64,000 nt of DNA from Pleodorina starrii (Eukaryota > Chlorophyta > Chlorophyceae > Chlamydomonadales > Volvocaceae), in the NCBI GenBank assembly GCA_030267565.1, contig BRXU01000074.1, positions 1 through 64,000 of the forward strand, read 5' to 3'. A program made the position numbers and the translations under genes. Below the pieces are notes generated by a model that saw only the letters and a program-made list of their open reading frames with translations, had not been told where the DNA came from and did no database searches. Positions 1 to 13,176 of this stretch are shown piece by piece (the stretch's first letter is position 1; the number at the start of each line of letters is the position of its first letter).

Positions 1-3000
1 GCGCCCCCCCAAATCCCAACCAAAACTCGGAAAGAGTTCAAACTTGATGCACGACAATTTTGTTCATAGTCTCAGCTATCCATCCCCCAAAGAACGGGGT
101 CAAAACTCGAAAGCAATTTTTTAAGTCGATGACAGGATTTCACGCAAAACCCCCTCTACTATCAGTGCATAGCCCATCTGCACATGGGAAAGCTGTGCCT
201 GGGACTGGGTTGCAGCCAGCAGGGTTCGATGGGTGTACCCCAGTGGCGGCCGGCCTAAACAGGCATGTGGGGCCAGCCAAGTTACAAGTTCCGCCGCCCA
301 GTTGGTTCATTATAATCATATTAATTATTATAACTTATGGCACCGACACCATTCACATGGTCCAGCCCTGTAATGGGTCCATCCCTGCCCACACCATGCC
401 AGCAGGCCACCCCCCACCCGCACCCCCACAGGCCGCCCCCCCAAATCCCAACCAAAACTCGGAAAGAGTTCAAACTTGATGCACGACAATTTTGTTCATA
501 GTCTCAGCTATCCATCCCCCAAAGAACGGGGTCAAAACTCGAAAGCAATTTTTTAAGTCGATGACAGGATTTCACGCAAAACCCCCTCTACTATCAGTGC
601 ATAGCCCATCTGCACATGGGAAAGCTGTGCCTGGGACTGGGTTGCAGCCAGCAGGGTTCGATGGGTGTACCCCAGTGGCGGCCGGCCTAAACAGGCATGT
701 GGGGCCAGCCAAGTTACAAGTTCCGCCGCCCAGTTGGTTCATTATAATCATATTAATTATTATAACTTATGGCACCGACACCATTCACATGGTCCAGCCC
801 TGTAATGGGTCCATCCCTGCCCACACCATGCCAGCAGGCCACCCCCCACCCGCACCCCCACAGGCCGCCCCCCCAAATCCCAACCAAAACTCGGAAAGAG
901 TTCAAACTTGATGCACGACAATTTTGTTCATAGTCTCAGCTATCCATCCCCCAAAGAACGGGGTCAAAACTCGAAAGCAATTTTTTAAGTCGATGACAGG
1001 ATTTCACGCAAAACCCCCTCTACTATCAGTGCATAGCCCATCTGCACATGGGAAAGCTGTGCCTGGGACTGGGTTGCAGCCAGCAGGGTTCGATGGGTGT
1101 ACCCCAGTGGCGGCCGGCCTAAACAGGCATGTGGGGCCAGCCAAGTTACAAGTTCCGCCGCCCAGTTGGTTCATTATAATCATATTAATTATTATAACTT
1201 ATGGCACCGACACCATTCACATGGTCCAGCCCTGTAATGGGTCCATCCCTGCCCACACCATGCCAGCAGGCCACCCCCCACCCGCACCCCCACAGGCCGC
1301 CCCCCCAAATCCCAACCAAAACTCGGAAAGAGTTCAAACTTGATGCACGACAATTTTGTTCATAGTCTCAGCTATCCATCCCCCAAAGAACGGGGTCAAA
1401 ACTCGAAAGCAATTTTTTAAGTCGATGACAGGATTTCACGCAAAACCCCCTCTACTATCAGTGCATAGCCCATCTGCACATGGGAAAGCTGTGCCTGGGA
1501 CTGGGTTGCAGCCAGCAGGGTTCGATGGGTGTACCCCAGTGGCGGCCGGCCTAAACAGGCATGTGGGGCCAGCCAAGTTACAAGTTCCGCCGCCCAGTTG
1601 GTTCATTATAATCATATTAATTATTATAACTTATGGCACCGACACCATTCACATGGTCCAGCCCTGTAATGGGTCCATCCCTGCCCACACCATGCCAGCA
1701 GGCCACCCCCCACCCGCACCCCCACAGGCCGCCCCCCCAAATCCCAACCAAAACTCGGAAAGAGTTCAAACTTGATGCACGACAATTTTGTTCATAGTCT
1801 CAGCTATCCATCCCCCAAAGAACGGGGTCAAAACTCGAAAGCAATTTTTTAAGTCGATGACAGGATTTCACGCAAAACCCCCTCTACTATCAGTGCATAG
1901 CCCATCTGCACATGGGAAAGCTGTGCCTGGGACTGGGTTGCAGCCAGCAGGGTTCGATGGGTGTACCCCAGTGGCGGCCGGCCTAAACAGGCATGTGGGG
2001 CCAGCCAAGTTACAAGTTCCGCCGCCCAGTTGGTTCATTATAATCATATTAATTATTATAACTTATGGCACCGACACCATTCACATGGTCCAGCCCTGTA
2101 ATGGGTCCATCCCTGCCCACACCATGCCAGCAGGCCACCCCCCACCCGCACCCCCACAGGCCGCCCCCCCAAATCCCAACCAAAACTCGGAAAGAGTTCA
2201 AACTTGATGCACGACAATTTTGTTCATAGTCTCAGCTATCCATCCCCCAAAGAACGGGGTCAAAACTCGAAAGCAATTTTTTAAGTCGATGACAGGATTT
2301 CACGCAAAACCCCCTCTACTATCAGTGCATAGCCCATCTGCACATGGGAAAGCTGTGCCTGGGACTGGGTTGCAGCCAGCAGGGTTCGATGGGTGTACCC
2401 CAGTGGCGGCCGGCCTAAACAGGCATGTGGGGCCAGCCAAGTTACAAGTTCCGCCGCCCAGTTGGTTCATTATAATCATATTAATTATTATAACTTATGG
2501 CACCGACACCATTCACATGGTCCAGCCCTGTAATGGGTCCATCCCTGCCCACACCATGCCAGCAGGCCACCCCCCACCCGCACCCCCACAGGCCGCCCCC
2601 CCAAATCCCAACCAAAACTCGGAAAGAGTTCAAACTTGATGCACGACAATTTTGTTCATAGTCTCAGCTATCCATCCCCCAAAGAACGGGGTCAAAACTC
2701 GAAAGCAATTTTTTAAGTCGATGACAGGATTTCACGCAAAACCCCCTCTACTATCAGTGCATAGCCCATCTGCACATGGGAAAGCTGTGCCTGGGACTGG
2801 GTTGCAGCCAGCAGGGTTCGATGGGTGTACCCCAGTGGCGGCCGGCCTAAACAGGCATGTGGGGCCAGCCAAGTTACAAGTTCCGCCGCCCAGTTGGTTC
2901 ATTATAATCATATTAATTATTATAACTTATGGCACCGACACCATTCACATGGTCCAGCCCTGTAATGGGTCCATCCCTGCCCACACCATGCCAGCAGGCC

Positions 3001-6000
3001 ACCCCCCACCCGCACCCCCACAGGCCGCCCCCCCAAATCCCAACCAAAACTCGGAAAGAGTTCAAACTTGATGCACGACAATTTTGTTCATAGTCTCAGC
3101 TATCCATCCCCCAAAGAACGGGGTCAAAACTCGAAAGCAATTTTTTAAGTCGATGACAGGATTTCACGCAAAACCCCCTCTACTATCAGTGCATAGCCCA
3201 TCTGCACATGGGAAAGCTGTGCCTGGGACTGGGTTGCAGCCAGCAGGGTTCGATGGGTGTACCCCAGTGGCGGCCGGCCTAAACAGGCATGTGGGGCCAG
3301 CCAAGTTACAAGTTCCGCCGCCCAGTTGGTTCATTATAATCATATTAATTATTATAACTTATGGCACCGACACCATTCACATGGTCCAGCCCTGTAATGG
3401 GTCCATCCCTGCCCACACCATGCCAGCAGGCCACCCCCCACCCGCACCCCCACAGGCCGCCCCCCCAAATCCCAACCAAAACTCGGAAAGAGTTCAAACT
3501 TGATGCACGACAATTTTGTTCATAGTCTCAGCTATCCATCCCCCAAAGAACGGGGTCAAAACTCGAAAGCAATTTTTTAAGTCGATGACAGGATTTCACG
3601 CAAAACCCCCTCTACTATCAGTGCATAGCCCATCTGCACATGGGAAAGCTGTGCCTGGGACTGGGTTGCAGCCAGCAGGGTTCGATGGGTGTACCCCAGT
3701 GGCGGCCGGCCTAAACAGGCATGTGGGGCCAGCCAAGTTACAAGTTCCGCCGCCCAGTTGGTTCATTATAATCATATTAATTATTATAACTTATGGCACC
3801 GACACCATTCACATGGTCCAGCCCTGTAATGGGTCCATCCCTGCCCACACCATGCCAGCAGGCCACCCCCCACCCGCACCCCCACAGGCCGCCCCCCCAA
3901 ATCCCAACCAAAACTCGGAAAGAGTTCAAACTTGATGCACGACAATTTTGTTCATAGTCTCAGCTATCCATCCCCCAAAGAACGGGGTCAAAACTCGAAA
4001 GCAATTTTTTAAGTCGATGACAGGATTTCACGCAAAACCCCCTCTACTATCAGTGCATAGCCCATCTGCACATGGGAAAGCTGTGCCTGGGACTGGGTTG
4101 CAGCCAGCAGGGTTCGATGGGTGTACCCCAGTGGCGGCCGGCCTAAACAGGCATGTGGGGCCAGCCAAGTTACAAGTTCCGCCGCCCAGTTGGTTCATTA
4201 TAATCATATTAATTATTATAACTTATGGCACCGACACCATTCACATGGTCCAGCCCTGTAATGGGTCCATCCCTGCCCACACCATGCCAGCAGGCCACCC
4301 CCCACCCGCACCCCCACAGGCCGCCCCCCCAAATCCCAACCAAAACTCGGAAAGAGTTCAAACTTGATGCACGACAATTTTGTTCATAGTCTCAGCTATC
4401 CATCCCCCAAAGAACGGGGTCAAAACTCGAAAGCAATTTTTTAAGTCGATGACAGGATTTCACGCAAAACCCCCTCTACTATCAGTGCATAGCCCATCTG
4501 CACATGGGAAAGCTGTGCCTGGGACTGGGTTGCAGCCAGCAGGGTTCGATGGGTGTACCCCAGTGGCGGCCGGCCTAAACAGGCATGTGGGGCCAGCCAA
4601 GTTACAAGTTCCGCCGCCCAGTTGGTTCATTATAATCATATTAATTATTATAACTTATGGCACCGACACCATTCACATGGTCCAGCCCTGTAATGGGTCC
4701 ATCCCTGCCCACACCATGCCAGCAGGCCACCCCCCACCCGCACCCCCACAGGCCGCCCCCCCAAATCCCAACCAAAACTCGGAAAGAGTTCAAACTTGAT
4801 GCACGACAATTTTGTTCATAGTCTCAGCTATCCATCCCCCAAAGAACGGGGTCAAAACTCGAAAGCAATTTTTTAAGTCGATGACAGGATTTCACGCAAA
4901 ACCCCCTCTACTATCAGTGCATAGCCCATCTGCACATGGGAAAGCTGTGCCTGGGACTGGGTTGCAGCCAGCAGGGTTCGATGGGTGTACCCCAGTGGCG
5001 GCCGGCCTAAACAGGCATGTGGGGCCAGCCAAGTTACAAGTTCCGCCGCCCAGTTGGTTCATTATAATCATATTAATTATTATAACTTATGGCACCGACA
5101 CCATTCACATGGTCCAGCCCTGTAATGGGTCCATCCCTGCCCACACCATGCCAGCAGGCCACCCCCCACCCGCACCCCCACAGGCCGCCCCCCCAAATCC
5201 CAACCAAAACTCGGAAAGAGTTCAAACTTGATGCACGACAATTTTGTTCATAGTCTCAGCTATCCATCCCCCAAAGAACGGGGTCAAAACTCGAAAGCAA
5301 TTTTTTAAGTCGATGACAGGATTTCACGCAAAACCCCCTCTACTATCAGTGCATAGCCCATCTGCACATGGGAAAGCTGTGCCTGGGACTGGGTTGCAGC
5401 CAGCAGGGTTCGATGGGTGTACCCCAGTGGCGGCCGGCCTAAACAGGCATGTGGGGCCAGCCAAGTTACAAGTTCCGCCGCCCAGTTGGTTCATTATAAT
5501 CATATTAATTATTATAACTTATGGCACCGACACCATTCACATGGTCCAGCCCTGTAATGGGTCCATCCCTGCCCACACCATGCCAGCAGGCCACCCCCCA
5601 CCCGCACCCCCACAGGCCGCCCCCCCAAATCCCAACCAAAACTCGGAAAGAGTTCAAACTTGATGCACGACAATTTTGTTCATAGTCTCAGCTATCCATC
5701 CCCCAAAGAACGGGGTCAAAACTCGAAAGCAATTTTTTAAGTCGATGACAGGATTTCACGCAAAACCCCCTCTACTATCAGTGCATAGCCCATCTGCACA
5801 TGGGAAAGCTGTGCCTGGGACTGGGTTGCAGCCAGCAGGGTTCGATGGGTGTACCCCAGTGGCGGCCGGCCTAAACAGGCATGTGGGGCCAGCCAAGTTA
5901 CAAGTTCCGCCGCCCAGTTGGTTCATTATAATCATATTAATTATTATAACTTATGGCACCGACACCATTCACATGGTCCAGCCCTGTAATGGGTCCATCC

Positions 6001-9000
6001 CTGCCCACACCATGCCAGCAGGCCACCCCCCACCCGCACCCCCACAGGCCGCCCCCCCAAATCCCAACCAAAACTCGGAAAGAGTTCAAACTTGATGCAC
6101 GACAATTTTGTTCATAGTCTCAGCTATCCATCCCCCAAAGAACGGGGTCAAAACTCGAAAGCAATTTTTTAAGTCGATGACAGGATTTCACGCAAAACCC
6201 CCTCTACTATCAGTGCATAGCCCATCTGCACATGGGAAAGCTGTGCCTGGGACTGGGTTGCAGCCAGCAGGGTTCGATGGGTGTACCCCAGTGGCGGCCG
6301 GCCTAAACAGGCATGTGGGGCCAGCCAAGTTACAAGTTCCGCCGCCCAGTTGGTTCATTATAATCATATTAATTATTATAACTTATGGCACCGACACCAT
6401 TCACATGGTCCAGCCCTGTAATGGGTCCATCCCTGCCCACACCATGCCAGCAGGCCACCCCCCACCCGCACCCCCACAGGCCGCCCCCCCAAATCCCAAC
6501 CAAAACTCGGAAAGAGTTCAAACTTGATGCACGACAATTTTGTTCATAGTCTCAGCTATCCATCCCCCAAAGAACGGGGTCAAAACTCGAAAGCAATTTT
6601 TTAAGTCGATGACAGGATTTCACGCAAAACCCCCTCTACTATCAGTGCATAGCCCATCTGCACATGGGAAAGCTGTGCCTGGGACTGGGTTGCAGCCAGC
6701 AGGGTTCGATGGGTGTACCCCAGTGGCGGCCGGCCTAAACAGGCATGTGGGGCCAGCCAAGTTACAAGTTCCGCCGCCCAGTTGGTTCATTATAATCATA
6801 TTAATTATTATAACTTATGGCACCGACACCATTCACATGGTCCAGCCCTGTAATGGGTCCATCCCTGCCCACACCATGCCAGCAGGCCACCCCCCACCCG
6901 CACCCCCACAGGCCGCCCCCCCAAATCCCAACCAAAACTCGGAAAGAGTTCAAACTTGATGCACGACAATTTTGTTCATAGTCTCAGCTATCCATCCCCC
7001 AAAGAACGGGGTCAAAACTCGAAAGCAATTTTTTAAGTCGATGACAGGATTTCACGCAAAACCCCCTCTACTATCAGTGCATAGCCCATCTGCACATGGG
7101 AAAGCTGTGCCTGGGACTGGGTTGCAGCCAGCAGGGTTCGATGGGTGTACCCCAGTGGCGGCCGGCCTAAACAGGCATGTGGGGCCAGCCAAGTTACAAG
7201 TTCCGCCGCCCAGTTGGTTCATTATAATCATATTAATTATTATAACTTATGGCACCGACACCATTCACATGGTCCAGCCCTGTAATGGGTCCATCCCTGC
7301 CCACACCATGCCAGCAGGCCACCCCCCACCCGCACCCCCACAGGCCGCCCCCCCAAATCCCAACCAAAACTCGGAAAGAGTTCAAACTTGATGCACGACA
7401 ATTTTGTTCATAGTCTCAGCTATCCATCCCCCAAAGAACGGGGTCAAAACTCGAAAGCAATTTTTTAAGTCGATGACAGGATTTCACGCAAAACCCCCTC
7501 TACTATCAGTGCATAGCCCATCTGCACATGGGAAAGCTGTGCCTGGGACTGGGTTGCAGCCAGCAGGGTTCGATGGGTGTACCCCAGTGGCGGCCGGCCT
7601 AAACAGGCATGTGGGGCCAGCCAAGTTACAAGTTCCGCCGCCCAGTTGGTTCATTATAATCATATTAATTATTATAACTTATGGCACCGACACCATTCAC
7701 ATGGTCCAGCCCTGTAATGGGTCCATCCCTGCCCACACCATGCCAGCAGGCCACCCCCCACCCGCACCCCCACAGGCCGCCCCCCCAAATCCCAACCAAA
7801 ACTCGGAAAGAGTTCAAACTTGATGCACGACAATTTTGTTCATAGTCTCAGCTATCCATCCCCCAAAGAACGGGGTCAAAACTCGAAAGCAATTTTTTAA
7901 GTCGATGACAGGATTTCACGCAAAACCCCCTCTACTATCAGTGCATAGCCCATCTGCACATGGGAAAGCTGTGCCTGGGACTGGGTTGCAGCCAGCAGGG
8001 TTCGATGGGTGTACCCCAGTGGCGGCCGGCCTAAACAGGCATGTGGGGCCAGCCAAGTTACAAGTTCCGCCGCCCAGTTGGTTCATTATAATCATATTAA
8101 TTATTATAACTTATGGCACCGACACCATTCACATGGTCCAGCCCTGTAATGGGTCCATCCCTGCCCACACCATGCCAGCAGGCCACCCCCCACCCGCACC
8201 CCCACAGGCCGCCCCCCCAAATCCCAACCAAAACTCGGAAAGAGTTCAAACTTGATGCACGACAATTTTGTTCATAGTCTCAGCTATCCATCCCCCAAAG
8301 AACGGGGTCAAAACTCGAAAGCAATTTTTTAAGTCGATGACAGGATTTCACGCAAAACCCCCTCTACTATCAGTGCATAGCCCATCTGCACATGGGAAAG
8401 CTGTGCCTGGGACTGGGTTGCAGCCAGCAGGGTTCGATGGGTGTACCCCAGTGGCGGCCGGCCTAAACAGGCATGTGGGGCCAGCCAAGTTACAAGTTCC
8501 GCCGCCCAGTTGGTTCATTATAATCATATTAATTATTATAACTTATGGCACCGACACCATTCACATGGTCCAGCCCTGTAATGGGTCCATCCCTGCCCAC
8601 ACCATGCCAGCAGGCCACCCCCCACCCGCACCCCCACAGGCCGCCCCCCCAAATCCCAACCAAAACTCGGAAAGAGTTCAAACTTGATGCACGACAATTT
8701 TGTTCATAGTCTCAGCTATCCATCCCCCAAAGAACGGGGTCAAAACTCGAAAGCAATTTTTTAAGTCGATGACAGGATTTCACGCAAAACCCCCTCTACT
8801 ATCAGTGCATAGCCCATCTGCACATGGGAAAGCTGTGCCTGGGACTGGGTTGCAGCCAGCAGGGTTCGATGGGTGTACCCCAGTGGCGGCCGGCCTAAAC
8901 AGGCATGTGGGGCCAGCCAAGTTACAAGTTCCGCCGCCCAGTTGGTTCATTATAATCATATTAATTATTATAACTTATGGCACCGACACCATTCACATGG

Positions 9001-11934
9001 TCCAGCCCTGTAATGGGTCCATCCCTGCCCACACCATGCCAGCAGGCCACCCCCCACCCGCACCCCCACAGGCCGCCCCCCCAAATCCCAACCAAAACTC
9101 GGAAAGAGTTCAAACTTGATGCACGACAATTTTGTTCATAGTCTCAGCTATCCATCCCCCAAAGAACGGGGTCAAAACTCGAAAGCAATTTTTTAAGTCG
9201 ATGACAGGATTTCACGCAAAACCCCCTCTACTATCAGTGCATAGCCCATCTGCACATGGGAAAGCTGTGCCTGGGACTGGGTTGCAGCCAGCAGGGTTCG
9301 ATGGGTGTACCCCAGTGGCGGCCGGCCTAAACAGGCATGTGGGGCCAGCCAAGTTACAAGTTCCGCCGCCCAGTTGGTTCATTATAATCATATTAATTAT
9401 TATAACTTATGGCACCGACACCATTCACATGGTCCAGCCCTGTAATGGGTCCATCCCTGCCCACACCATGCCAGCAGGCCACCCCCCACCCGCACCCCCA
9501 CAGGCCGCCCCCCCAAATCCCAACCAAAACTCGGAAAGAGTTCAAACTTGATGCACGACAATTTTGTTCATAGTCTCAGCTATCCATCCCCCAAAGAACG
9601 GGGTCAAAACTCGAAAGCAATTTTTTAAGTCGATGACAGGATTTCACGCAAAACCCCCTCTACTATCAGTGCATAGCCCATCTGCACATGGGAAAGCTGT
9701 GCCTGGGACTGGGTTGCAGCCAGCAGGGTTCGATGGGTGTACCCCAGTGGCGGCCGGCCTAAACAGGCATGTGGGGCCAGCCAAGTTACAAGTTCCGCCG
9801 CCCAGTTGGTTCATTATAATCATATTAATTATTATAACTTATGGCACCGACACCATTCACATGGTCCAGCCCTGTAATGGGTCCATCCCTGCCCACACCA
9901 TGCCAGCAGGCCACCCCCCACCCGCACCCCCACAGGCCGCCCCCCCAAATCCCAACCAAAACTCGGAAAGAGTTCAAACTTGATGCACGACAATTTTGTT
10001 CATAGTCTCAGCTATCCATCCCCCAAAGAACGGGGTCAAAACTCGAAAGCAATTTTTTAAGTCGATGACAGGATTTCACGCAAAACCCCCTCTACTATCA
10101 GTGCATAGCCCATCTGCACATGGGAAAGCTGTGCCTGGGACTGGGTTGCAGCCAGCAGGGTTCGATGGGTGTACCCCAGTGGCGGCCGGCCTAAACAGGC
10201 ATGTGGGGCCAGCCAAGTTACAAGTTCCGCCGCCCAGTTGGTTCATTATAATCATATTAATTATTATAACTTATGGCACCGACACCATTCACATGGTCCA
10301 GCCCTGTAATGGGTCCATCCCTGCCCACACCATGCCAGCAGGCCACCCCCCACCCGCACCCCCACAGGCCGCCCCCCCAAATCCCAACCAAAACTCGGAA
10401 AGAGTTCAAACTTGATGCACGACAATTTTGTTCATAGTCTCAGCTATCCATCCCCCAAAGAACGGGGTCAAAACTCGAAAGCAATTTTTTAAGTCGATGA
10501 CAGGATTTCACGCAAAACCCCCTCTACTATCAGTGCATAGCCCATCTGCACATGGGAAAGCTGTGCCTGGGACTGGGTTGCAGCCAGCAGGGTTCGATGG
10601 GTGTACCCCAGTGGCGGCCGGCCTAAACAGGCATGTGGGGCCAGCCAAGTTACAAGTTCCGCCGCCCAGTTGGTTCATTATAATCATATTAATTATTATA
10701 ACTTATGGCACCGACACCATTCACATGGTCCAGCCCTGTAATGGGTCCATCCCTGCCCACACCATGCCAGCAGGCCACCCCCCACCCGCACCCCCACAGG
10801 CCGCCCCCCCAAATCCCAACCAAAACTCGGAAAGAGTTCAAACTTGATGCACGACAATTTTGTTCATAGTCTCAGCTATCCATCCCCCAAAGAACGGGGT
10901 CAAAACTCGAAAGCAATTTTTTAAGTCGATGACAGGATTTCACGCAAAACCCCCTCTACTATCAGTGCATAGCCCATCTGCACATGGGAAAGCTGTGCCT
11001 GGGACTGGGTTGCAGCCAGCAGGGTTCGATGGGTGTACCCCAGTGGCGGCCGGCCTAAACAGGCATGTGGGGCCAGCCAAGTTACAAGTTCCGCCGCCCA
11101 GTTGGTTCATTATAATCATATTAATTATTATAACTTATGGCACCGACACCATTCACATGGTCCAGCCCTGTAATGGGTCCATCCCTGCCCACACCATGCC
11201 AGCAGGCCACCCCCCACCCGCACCCCCACAGGCCGCCCCCCCAAATCCCAACCAAAACTCGGAAAGAGTTCAAACTTGATGCACGACAATTTTGTTCATA
11301 GTCTCAGCTATCCATCCCCCAAAGAACGGGGTCAAAACTCGAAAGCAATTTTTTAAGTCGATGACAGGATTTCACGCAAAACCCCCTCTACTATCAGTGC
11401 ATAGCCCATCTGCACATGGGAAAGCTGTGCCTGGGACTGGGTTGCAGCCAGCAGGGTTCGATGGGTGTACCCCAGTGGCGGCCGGCCTAAACAGGCATGT
11501 GGGGCCAGCCAAGTTACAAGTTCCGCCGCCCAGTTGGTTCATTATAATCATATTAATTATTATAACTTATGGCACCGACACCATTCACATGGTCCAGCCC
11601 TGTAATGGGTCCATCCCTGCCCACACCATGCCAGCAGGCCACCCCCCACCCGCACCCCCACAGGCCGCCCCCCCAAATCCCAACCAAAACTCGGAAAGAG
11701 TTCAAACTTGATGCACGACAATTTTGTTCATAGTCTCAGCTATCCATCCCCCAAAGAACGGGGTCAAAACTCGAAAGCAATTTTTTAAGTCGATGACAGG
11801 ATTTCACGCAAAACCCCCTCTACTATCAGTGCATAGCCCATCTGCACATGGGAAAGCTGTGCCTGGGACTGGGTTGCAGCCAGCAGGGTTCGATGGGTGT
11901 ACCCCAGTGGCGGCCGGCCTAAACAGGCATGTGT
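1..11934. repeat. Satellite array A, 432-bp unit, about 27.6 copies
   Basis: The same 432-bp sequence recurs head to tail at a constant period, with equivalent points at 60, 492, 924 and on to 11724. I saw no difference between units in this array. The left end is cut by the window and the last unit breaks off after about half its length near 11934. Each unit has an AT-rich island of about 35 bp (for example 310-345) in otherwise GC-balanced DNA, and several C runs. Because 432 is divisible by three, one frame stays open for 139 codons in each unit, but it starts at TTG and shows no sign of selection as a gene. The position beside telomere-like repeats suggests a subtelomeric satellite, comparable in role to (but not recognisably the same as) the long subtelomeric tandem repeats described in Chlamydomonas reinhardtii. 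Confidence 0.97.
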
Positions 11935-12232
11935 AAAAAGGTCGCTTCTCCTGCAGGGGGGGTGCGCGGGCGCGGGGGTGGCACATATGCCGATTTGGCT
12001 AAGGTAAACACCATACCCATGCCGTACCCGGATCCATACAAACCCAAGGTACTAGATGACAGTACTCATCGAGTGCGTCATGATGGTACCCGAGCCAATG
12101 GAAACGGCCCAGTGGGTAGTGAGATATTCACGTTTTTAGCATCTGAAACCCTAGAACAATAACACTCCGAAACCCTAAGACCCCAAAACCCCGGAACCCT
12201 ACAACCCTAACACCTCAAAACCCTAAAACCCT
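11935..12232. repeat. 298-bp subtelomeric module, copy at the end of array A
   Basis: This segment is not part of the 432-bp unit but is nearly identical to the module found ten more times between 49380 and 57112. It starts with a G-rich block (11956-11978; runs of 7, 3 and 5 G) with quadruplex potential, continues as unique sequence, and ends in CCCTA-type repeats, including two tandem AAAACCCT units near 12216-12232. The first few bases differ from the other copies because the preceding 432-bp unit is broken at a different point. The short open frames across it are not convincing as genes. Confidence 0.9.
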
Positions 12233-12660
12233 AAAACCAAACTGAAAACCCTAGAACCACAACTGAAAAACCCTAGAACCACAACTGAAAAACCCTACAA
12301 CCACAACTGAAAAACCCTAGAACCACAACTTGAAACCCTAGAACCACAACTGAAAAACCCTAGAGCCACAACTTGAAACCCTAGAACCATAACTGAAAAA
12401 CTCTACAACCACATCTTGAAACCCTAGAACCACAACTGAAACCCTGGCAGAAACCCTATTACCACAACAGAAATCCTAGACCCACAACAGAAACCCTAGA
12501 CCCGCAACGGAAACCCTAGAACCACAACTATAACAACCCTAGAATGCTAACTGTAACCCTTAGGGCATAACTCGAAAACCTAGAACCACAACTTGAACCC
12601 TAGAAACACAACTCGAAACCCTACAACCACAACTATAACCCTAGAACCACAACTGAAGGG
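12140..12660. repeat. Degenerate telomere-like minisatellite
   Basis: Imperfect repeats of roughly 14-25 bp carry a CCCTAGAACC or CCCTAC core followed by ACAACTGAAA-like spacers, more than 20 times. The core matches the C-rich strand of plant and algal telomere repeats, so this is probably old telomeric or subtelomeric DNA that has decayed and re-amplified. A copy lies at 57020-57540. No gene is seen. Confidence 0.85.
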
Positions 12661-13176
12661 TTCTTGGGTTGCCTAGGTTGGTTTGGCCTATGGAGTCTTC
12701 TGATTCATCATAAAGAGCTCAGAAAATGTTTTGACAATATAACTTGCTGCACACCATGGCCCTGGTTATATCCAGGCAAACCATGCCTAGGGCTTTATAC
12801 CATGCACATAATGTGATGCCCTACAAATGCACCAGGAACATAGAGCCCAGAGGTATACTGGGTGCACCATGACCTGGTTGTACCTAGCCTTGCTGTTTTT
12901 TTTATCATTGTGTTATGTATTCTACCTAGTCACACTTTAGAGTTTCGTGTTTTGGGATCTGGATGGGACCCTTATAAATGTCACTTACCCTTCTACTAAC
13001 AGTGTAAACAGATCCAGCATGACCCGCACCACAGCGTCCTCCAACCAGAGTGGGCTCTGTCGGACAGCTCCTCTGGATGATCCATGGCTCCACAGTGTTG
13101 CCTGAGGGAACACCAGAAACCAGAATGGCCTAAGCATCACACACATCCTCTTTGGGTACTAAGCAAGGGTCGCCAT
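12661..13176. other. Low-copy spacer, no gene recognised
   Basis: No convincing open frame, RNA gene or repeat was found in this stretch of about 0.5 kb. It is moderately AT-rich, contains an 11-base T run near 12895-12903, and is duplicated at 57541-58056 with one substitution noticed (C at 13088, G at 57968). Confidence 0.5.

Noticed and set aside
60..479. A 139-codon open frame repeated in each 432-bp unit, with a hydrophobic stretch and proline-rich end
   Set aside because: It begins at TTG, not ATG; it stays open only because the unit length is a multiple of three and the units are identical. There is no sign of selection on codons and no promoter or splice evidence. An ATG-started version of 116 codons exists but has no better support.
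655..665. GGTTCGA resembling a tRNA/Pol III B box in each satellite unit
   Set aside because: The following bases are TGGG, not the required NNCC, and there is no matching A box or cloverleaf.
1..11934. CRISPR-like regular repeats
   Set aside because: The whole 432-bp unit is repeated with no variable spacers, and the context is eukaryotic.
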